From: Planctomycetota bacterium
Lineage (GTDB): Bacteria > Planctomycetota > UBA1135 > GCA-002686595
Direction: 5' to 3'
Assembly (NCBI GenBank): GCA_014238415.1
Contig: JABABA010000028.1
Span: 1-40,704, forward strand
DNA length: 40,704 nt
Each line of letters starts with the position of its first letter. Position 1 is the stretch's first letter. Shown here piece after piece: positions 35,641 through 40,704 of the stretch. The notes under the pieces are model-generated. The model worked only from the letters and a program-made list of their open reading frames with translations, did not search any database and was not told the origin of the DNA. The translations under genes were made by a program, and so were the position numbers.

Positions 35641-35964
35641 GTGGGCTCCTGTCCTCCTCCTGACTGGCGGAAGTCTCGCCGGCCGTGCCGGAACCCCGCA
35701 CGCCGATTGCACCCGCCCAAGACCCAAGAACAACTCGCGCACGCACAGATCCACACTCGTGACAGGGCATCAGGAGGGTCTGACGAGGTTACAGACCGGT
35801 CACTTATTCACTTTGCAGCTTCCTACTCACGCCTCAGTAAATGTGGCCTTTCCCATGGTCGGGACGACCCAGAGGCCCCAAAAGCCGCATCAGTTCGGCT
35901 AGGGCAAGAAGCTGCCGATAGCGAGGGAGAGACCGTTCCATACCGAAACAACCCGGGACTCCCC

Positions 35965-37089
35965 ATGAAAGCCTTTTTTCCCCTTGGCCTTGCCCTTACT
36001 TGTCTTTCCCTTGCTGCGCCGAGCAATGGGCAGGTTCTTGTTGGAGTGGGCAATGATGGTGCCTACGAAATCGATATTTCGACCGGCAGCACCAATCATG
36101 TCCTGAACATGATGGGTATCGAAGGAGCCACCGACGCTGGTTCCGAGAATCTGATCTACGCCCGCACTCCCCTCTTGGACCTGCTGCTGCTGGTCAACCT
36201 GGACAGCTGGAGCTTCCAGGCCCTGGGATCAATGGCGGGTGGCGTGCGCGAGTTGGCTTTTGATGAAGCTCGCAGAGAACTTTGGGCTACGAGCAGCACC
36301 AGCCTCATCTATGTCGATTCCATCACCGGCCACACAGTCACGATCGGAGCGCTCTACAGCACAAACCCCTGGGTGACCCTGGGCGAAATTCGAGGCCTGG
36401 ACTACGATGTTGCACGGGACCGGCTGGTGGGTACTGACAGCATCAGCCTGTGGACTATTGACAAGACCAGCGGTGCCTGCGCTTGGATCGGAGCACACAA
36501 CGCACCCGGCCTGGAAGACATCCACTGCGATCCCACCAGCGGAGCCTACTGGGGAATCTCCGGTCCGACCTCCGAATTGCTTGAGTTGGATCCCATCAGT
36601 GGGCTGGCAACCCACAAGGTCTGGCTCGACGAGGGCCCCTTCAATGGTCTTGCGGCCCATGAACCGCGGGACACGGGCACCGCCTTCTGCGTCGCCACCC
36701 CGAACTCCAGCGGGCAACAGGCAGAGACCCTCGCCTATGGCTTTGGTCTGGTCTCCTCTGGCCGTGCATTGCTGGCCACGGAGGGCCTGCCCACGGGTCA
36801 ACCCGCTCTCCTGATCGCCTCCCAGGCCTGGAGCTTTCTGCCGCCGGTTCCCGGAACCATGGGCTATCAGTGCGTGATCGGCAACCTGGCGATTTTCCGC
36901 GATTCGGTGTCCTTCGCCGACAACACCGGCAGGGTGATGCACGATGTGGACTTGACCGCCATGCCCACACGACCCACCAGTACATCGGTGCAGCCTGGAG
37001 AGACCTGGCACTTCCAAGCCTGGTACAGGGACGACCTGGGGGGATCAACCACGAATTTCTCCCTGCCCACCCGCATCGAGTTCCAGTAG
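35965..37089 (+). CDS. Secreted propeller-like protein with a Planctomycetes-type C-terminal domain
   Basis: 374 residues. MKAFFPLGLALTCLSLAAPSNGQ is a clear signal peptide and fixes the start; an upstream in-frame ATG at 35641 would bury it. The body (about 24-300) reads as repeated beta-blades with phrases such as YEIDISTGSTNHV, LIYVDSITGHTVTIG, LWTIDKTSGACAWIG and LLELDPISGLATHKV, as in beta-propellers. The last ~60 residues (PGETWHFQAWYRD followed by NFS) match a C-terminal domain I associate with exported proteins of deep-branching Planctomycetes. Function unknown; probably cell-surface or extracellular. No ribosome site stands out. Divergent from selB and convergent with the sigma54 activator. 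Confidence 0.82.
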   Translation: MKAFFPLGLALTCLSLAAPSNGQVLVGVGNDGAYEIDISTGSTNHVLNMMGIEGATDAGSENLIYARTPLLDLLLLVNLDSWSFQALGSMAGGVRELAFDEARRELWATSSTSLIYVDSITGHTVTIGALYSTNPWVTLGEIRGLDYDVARDRLVGTDSISLWTIDKTSGACAWIGAHNAPGLEDIHCDPTSGAYWGISGPTSELLELDPISGLATHKVWLDEGPFNGLAAHEPRDTGTAFCVATPNSSGQQAETLAYGFGLVSSGRALLATEGLPTGQPALLIASQAWSFLPPVPGTMGYQCVIGNLAIFRDSVSFADNTGRVMHDVDLTAMPTRPTSTSVQPGETWHFQAWYRDDLGGSTTNFSLPTRIEFQ

Positions 37090-37127
37090 AGCAAACCCCA
37101 AAGTGAGCCTCACAAACTCGCGCGGGC

Positions 37128-39104
37128 CTATTTCTGTGTGGGGATACCGTACTTCTCCAGCTTACGCTGCAAAGCGAAACGACTGATACCCAGAGCACGC
37201 GCGGCTTGACTCTTGTTGCCCTTGGCCTGGGTCAGAGCTGTCTCAATCGAACGCCGTTCCAGATCAGCCACCGCAAGCTTGATGTCTCCCGCATCCTGTG
37301 TGCTCGGTGGAGAACCTGTCAGGTGGGGCGTACCCGAGCTCCTGAGGATCCCAGAGGACAGATCGTCCAAGCGAGCTACCCCCTGGGCCAGGACCACAAG
37401 GCGCCGCATCTCATTCTCAAGCTCACGCACATTGCCGGGCCAGTTGTGCCGCGCCAGGGCTGCCAGCACTTCATGAGGAAGCCCAGGCGCGGGCAGGCCC
37501 GCTTCCCGAGAGGCACGCCCCAAGAGGCTTTCCGCCAAGAGGGGTATATCATCCCCACGCTCGCGCAAGGGAGGCAGGTCTACCCTCAGCACCGCCAACC
37601 GATAGTAGAGATCTTCGCGAAATGAGCCCTCACTGACCATCGCCTCCAAATCACGGTTGGAAGCAGCAAGGATTCGCACATCCACCTTGAGCACCTTGTC
37701 GGAGCCCACCAGTCGCACCTCTCCTTCCTGCAGCACCCTCAGGATCTTCTTCTGCATCTCCGGGCTCATGTCGCCCACTTCGTCCAGGAAGAGAGTTCCC
37801 CCGTGAGCCTGCTCCAGAAGGCCCCGCTTGTTCTTGTACGCACCGGTGAACGCTCCGCGCACATGACCGAACAGCTCTGATTCGAGCAAGGAGTCCGGCA
37901 GGGCGGCGCAGTTCTCGCTGACGAAGGAGCCCTTCTTTCGCGGGCTGTTGCGGCAGATCGCACGAGCGATGAGTTCCTTGCCCGTCCCTGACTCGCCGAC
38001 GATCAGCACCGGTAGCTCCGAATCCATGATCCGTTCCAGTTGATCAAACACCTTCTTCATGGCATCGGAGGAACCGATGATGCCAGAGTGATCGTGGCGG
38101 CCGCGCTCGCGACCCAGCTCTTTGCGCGCCACAGCCAACTCCCCTTCCCGATCACGAACCTTGCGGCCAAGCTGGTCATTCAGGCTCTCTATGGCCTTGC
38201 GCGAAACTTCCAGGCGTTGGTTTTGCTCGCGCAGCCGAGTTATCAGACGGGCGGTCCGAATAGCGACCGAGGCCTGTGCTGCAAAGAGCCCAGCCAGTTC
38301 CAGATCACGGGATTCAAATGCTCCCATCTGCATGCGGTTGTCCAAGTAGATCAGACCACGTATGTGGGCTTCCCCTGGAATCGGAACGCATAGAACCGAG
38401 CGCAGACGCAGATCCTCCACCGAAGCCATGTTGGTCAACCGTTCGTCCTGACCTGCATCCACAGTCAGGAGTGCTCGGCCCTCCTCGATCACCTTGCCCA
38501 TGATGCCCATGGAAACCCGGGTGCGCGGCACCGGAATGTCCTCCTGATTGAAATTGCGAGCCACATGAACCTGCCACTTGGTGGGATCCGGGCTTCCTGC
38601 CTGATCCCCCTGCACAACTGCCTGATCCTTGTCCGCCAACATCAAGAAGCCCCGCTCACTCCCCACCAAGGCAATCGCCGAGTCAACGATTTGCCGAAGC
38701 AAGGGCCCCAGGTCAGTCTCCCGGGCCAGTTCCCGGGTCAGCCGGGCAAAGACCGCCAGGTCGCCGGCCTGGGAGTTGGTGTCCTCAACAACCGTGCCGG
38801 GGTCTGCTGATCGGTCACTGGTGGATTGCCCCTCCAGAATCAGCCGCACGGACCCCACAGCCACCTCGTCGCCGAGCGTGAGCTGCTTGCGGTCCACACG
38901 CGAGCCATTGACTCGGGTGCCATTGGAAGAACCAAGATCCACCACCCAGAGATCCTCTCCACGCCACTCGATACGGCTGTGCTCACGCGAAACCAGGGTG
39001 TCCTGCACCTGCAGACTGTTCCCCTGGGCGCGCCCGATGGTCAAGGGCTCGGAACCCATTTCCAGGGTGCGCCGGGTATTGTCCTCGATGACCTTCCACT
39101 GCAT
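37128..39104 (-). CDS. Sigma54-dependent transcriptional activator with FHA and GAF domains
   Basis: 658 residues. The N-terminal FHA domain (about 20-90; TIGRAQGNSLQV, SREHSRIEW, GSSNGTRVNG) binds phospho-Thr peptides. A GAF domain (about 135-285) and a coiled coil (286-335) follow. The AAA+ domain (about 340-570) has GESGTGKE (370-377), the sigma54-contact GAFTGA (417-422) and FLDEVGDM (439-446). A Fis-type helix-turn-helix ends the chain (NKSQAARALGISRFALQRKL). FHA instead of a receiver suggests control by a Ser/Thr kinase, perhaps like the one at 21457 (inference). ATG at 39104 was preferred over 39110 because AAGGA lies 7 bases upstream. Targets unknown. Confidence 0.95.
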   Translation of the reverse strand: MQWKVIEDNTRRTLEMGSEPLTIGRAQGNSLQVQDTLVSREHSRIEWRGEDLWVVDLGSSNGTRVNGSRVDRKQLTLGDEVAVGSVRLILEGQSTSDRSADPGTVVEDTNSQAGDLAVFARLTRELARETDLGPLLRQIVDSAIALVGSERGFLMLADKDQAVVQGDQAGSPDPTKWQVHVARNFNQEDIPVPRTRVSMGIMGKVIEEGRALLTVDAGQDERLTNMASVEDLRLRSVLCVPIPGEAHIRGLIYLDNRMQMGAFESRDLELAGLFAAQASVAIRTARLITRLREQNQRLEVSRKAIESLNDQLGRKVRDREGELAVARKELGRERGRHDHSGIIGSSDAMKKVFDQLERIMDSELPVLIVGESGTGKELIARAICRNSPRKKGSFVSENCAALPDSLLESELFGHVRGAFTGAYKNKRGLLEQAHGGTLFLDEVGDMSPEMQKKILRVLQEGEVRLVGSDKVLKVDVRILAASNRDLEAMVSEGSFREDLYYRLAVLRVDLPPLRERGDDIPLLAESLLGRASREAGLPAPGLPHEVLAALARHNWPGNVRELENEMRRLVVLAQGVARLDDLSSGILRSSGTPHLTGSPPSTQDAGDIKLAVADLERRSIETALTQAKGNKSQAARALGISRFALQRKLEKYGIPTQK

Positions 39105-39521
39105 GCCCATGTCCTTATTTCCACCCCATAGGCCATTCTGGGCCCTGCACTCGTGCGAATCCGCTCATTTTTGAGGATACCCCACCGGGCCTGTTCTGAA
39201 ACCGCACATACCTGAAAAATACCCACTGAAGTACATGGGGCAGCTAGAAAGGAGGCTCGATTCCCAAAAACCGAGTTCCTTTTCCGGGCACCTGGGCGGG
39301 GTTATCCGCGATCAACTCAAATCAAAATGCGTACTCCTAGCCTTGGGGGCTCTGACGCTACCGTGCGCCACAGTCCGAATTAGGGCTTCCTACAATTTTC
39401 CAGACAATTTCTCACTCCAGCCCCCTAAATGGCGCTCTCCCGCTAATCTCAAACTCTGTATTTCCCCCGCTGATTCAGGCGGAGGATTCCCCTCTTCTTC
39501 CCCCTTCCAGATTTTCTTCCA
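39105..39521. other. Divergent spacer upstream of the last gene
   Basis: About 415 bases between the sigma54 activator and the secreted repeat protein, with no coding sequence I can support. It includes an AT-richer part (39380-39540) and a TACAAT that could be a -10 element for the plus-strand gene. I found no sigma54-type GG/GC promoter here. Confidence 0.4.
39391..39396 (+). promoter_or_regulatory. Possible -10 element (TACAAT)
   Basis: TACAAT matches five of six consensus bases in an AT-rich stretch ~125 bases before the start of the secreted repeat protein. The -35 region at normal spacing (GCCACA) is poor, so this is only a candidate. Confidence 0.25.
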
Positions 39522-40704
39522 ATGAAATCCATCTCACTTCTCTTCGGCAGCATCTTTGTGCTGGCCGGATTTACCCAGGCTTCGGCCCAAACCCTGAGCG
39601 AGTTCCGACTCGACATGCCCGGCGCTGACACGGAAGAATTCGTGGAGCTTGCCGGTGCAGTTGGGGCATCCCTCGACGGTATTTCCTTTGTCATCCTCGG
39701 GGATACCGGGTCAACCGCCGGTCAAGGCGGCTATGTAGAAACCGCCGTGGACTTGACAGGCCATGTAATCAACCCCAACGGCTTCTTCGTCATGGCCAAG
39801 AGTTCCTTCACCATTGGTGTTGCGGACTTGACCGACGACGGAATGAGTTTCGAAAACAGCGACAACGTCACCTATATGCTGATCAGCGGATTTACTGGCG
39901 CTGTCGGTGACGACCTCGATACCACCGACGATGGCGTCCTCGATGCCCTGACCGGCACGATCATCGACTCCCTGTCAATCATCGAAGAAGTTGGCGCCGG
40001 CGACCTCGTCTACGGCTCTCAATCCATCGGCCCCGACGGAACCTTTGTACCTGCCACTGGATGGCTCTGCGCCTCAGGATCCTGGATGATCGGCGGCTTT
40101 AGCGACTTGGCCGGCAACACGGCCGGTGCGGACAACGACTGCACCCCGGCGAACGACGATTGCGCTGGCGCAATTTCTGCTTCCGCAGGTGCCACCGCCA
40201 TGGACAACACCGAAGCCACCACCAGTGGCGAAGCGGGCTGCACCTCGGTCAACAAGGACCTCTGGTACGCCTTCACCGCTACAAGCGACGCAAATCACAC
40301 CTTCGACACTTGCGGCGCCTCCGGCGACACCAAGCTTGCTGTCTTCGACGGCGCGTGTGGCGGCTTGGTTTGTGTCGGTTCTAATGATGACTCCTGTGGT
40401 CTGCAAAGCAGCGTGACAGTGCCCATGCTCACCGGCCAGACATATCTGGTCCAGGTTGGTGCCTTTGGTGCCACTGGCGTGATCTCTGGCGACCTCAATA
40501 TCACCAACCTCGGTGGACCTGCCCCTGGCGATGACTGCGGAACAGCCGTCGCCGCCGTACTTGGTGCCAACCCGTTCGATACTTCTGGTAACACTACCAG
40601 CGGTCTCTCCGAGCCGAGTTGCAGCACGTCGACGATTCATAACGACACTTTCTTCACCTACACCGCTGGCGCAGCGCTGGATCACAGCTTTGCCACCTGC
40701 GGTG
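39522..40704 (+). CDS. Secreted lamin-tail-like protein with pre-peptidase-C-like repeats (3' end missing)
   Basis: An open frame from ATG 39522 to the window edge, 394 codons without a stop. MKSISLLFGSIFVLAGFTQASA is a signal peptide ending near AQ. Residues ~23-205 resemble a lamin-tail domain (LSEFRLDMPGADTEEFVEL, then LDGISFVILGD). From ~206 come repeats of ~100 residues: the first begins NDDCAGAISASAG, carries DLWYAFTA, TFDTCG, DTKLAVFDG, GGLVCVGSNDDSCG and TYLVQVGAFG; the second begins GDDCGTAVAAV and reaches FFTYTAG and ATCG at the edge. These look like pre-peptidase C-terminal (PPC-type) beta-sandwich repeats with regular Cys pairs, common in exported proteins of Planctomycetes. Probably a surface or secreted adhesion protein; function not known. 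No ribosome site is seen near the ATG. Confidence 0.82.
   Translation, partial: MKSISLLFGSIFVLAGFTQASAQTLSEFRLDMPGADTEEFVELAGAVGASLDGISFVILGDTGSTAGQGGYVETAVDLTGHVINPNGFFVMAKSSFTIGVADLTDDGMSFENSDNVTYMLISGFTGAVGDDLDTTDDGVLDALTGTIIDSLSIIEEVGAGDLVYGSQSIGPDGTFVPATGWLCASGSWMIGGFSDLAGNTAGADNDCTPANDDCAGAISASAGATAMDNTEATTSGEAGCTSVNKDLWYAFTATSDANHTFDTCGASGDTKLAVFDGACGGLVCVGSNDDSCGLQSSVTVPMLTGQTYLVQVGAFGATGVISGDLNITNLGGPAPGDDCGTAVAAVLGANPFDTSGNTTSGLSEPSCSTSTIHNDTFFTYTAGAALDHSFATCG

Overview
The window most likely comes from a planctomycete with a Gram-negative type envelope. The first ~813 bases are the 5' part of a 16S rRNA gene on the minus strand. It matches the Planctomycetes FISH probe PLA46 exactly (751-768). 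Its EUB338 site (459-476) differs from the general bacterial probe by one base. High GC, many non-ATG starts, an LpxC-FabZ fusion, a large Ser/Thr kinase and secreted Planctomycetes-style repeat proteins agree with this. A deep-branching planctomycete lineage is my inference.

Layout. (1) 1-1130: rrn operon start on the minus strand, with a promoter, a boxB-like hairpin and boxA in the leader. (2) 1326-2717: LysM/YkuD L,D-transpeptidase. (3) 3387-19974: a ~16.6 kb run of minus-strand housekeeping genes. In transcription order these are an ACT-domain protein, glmU, prs, rplY, pth, rpsF, rpsR, rplI, dnaB, bamA, lpxD, lpxC-fabZ, lpxA and ileS. Many neighbours overlap or lie within 25 bases of each other, so translational coupling is likely. 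The run joins UDP-GlcNAc supply (GlmU), lipid A synthesis (LpxA/C/D) and outer-membrane protein insertion (BamA) to ribosome and replication genes. (4) 20016-21438: plus-strand psd and a carboxymuconolactone-decarboxylase-like gene, with a 6-codon mini-ORF in front of psd. (5) 21457-24906: a 1149-residue membrane Ser/Thr kinase. (6) 25004-27428: rho with an unusual basic N-terminus, and upstream of it tRNA-Pro(CGG) with its own promoter. (7) 27525-31459: a HEAT/von Willebrand A protein and an unrecognised 730-residue membrane protein. (8) 31761-33509: a secreted DUF885 metallopeptidase. (9) 33680-35640: selB, with a leader ORF or a frameshift at its start. (10) 35965-37089: a secreted propeller-like protein. 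(11) 37128-39104: an FHA-GAF-sigma54 activator. (12) 39522 to the window end: a secreted protein with a lamin-tail-like N-terminus and pre-peptidase-C-like repeats, cut by the window edge.

I see no CRISPR array, insertion sequence, phage gene or obvious defence system. The most unusual signals are small: out-of-frame leader ORFs with good Shine-Dalgarno sites whose stop codons overlap the non-ATG starts of psd and selB; TTGA stop/start overlaps at glmU/prs and dnaB/bamA; a Rho whose N-terminal domain is replaced by a histone-H1-like repeat region; acidic tails on S6, L9 and L25; and an orphan membrane protein with five spaced Trp motifs.
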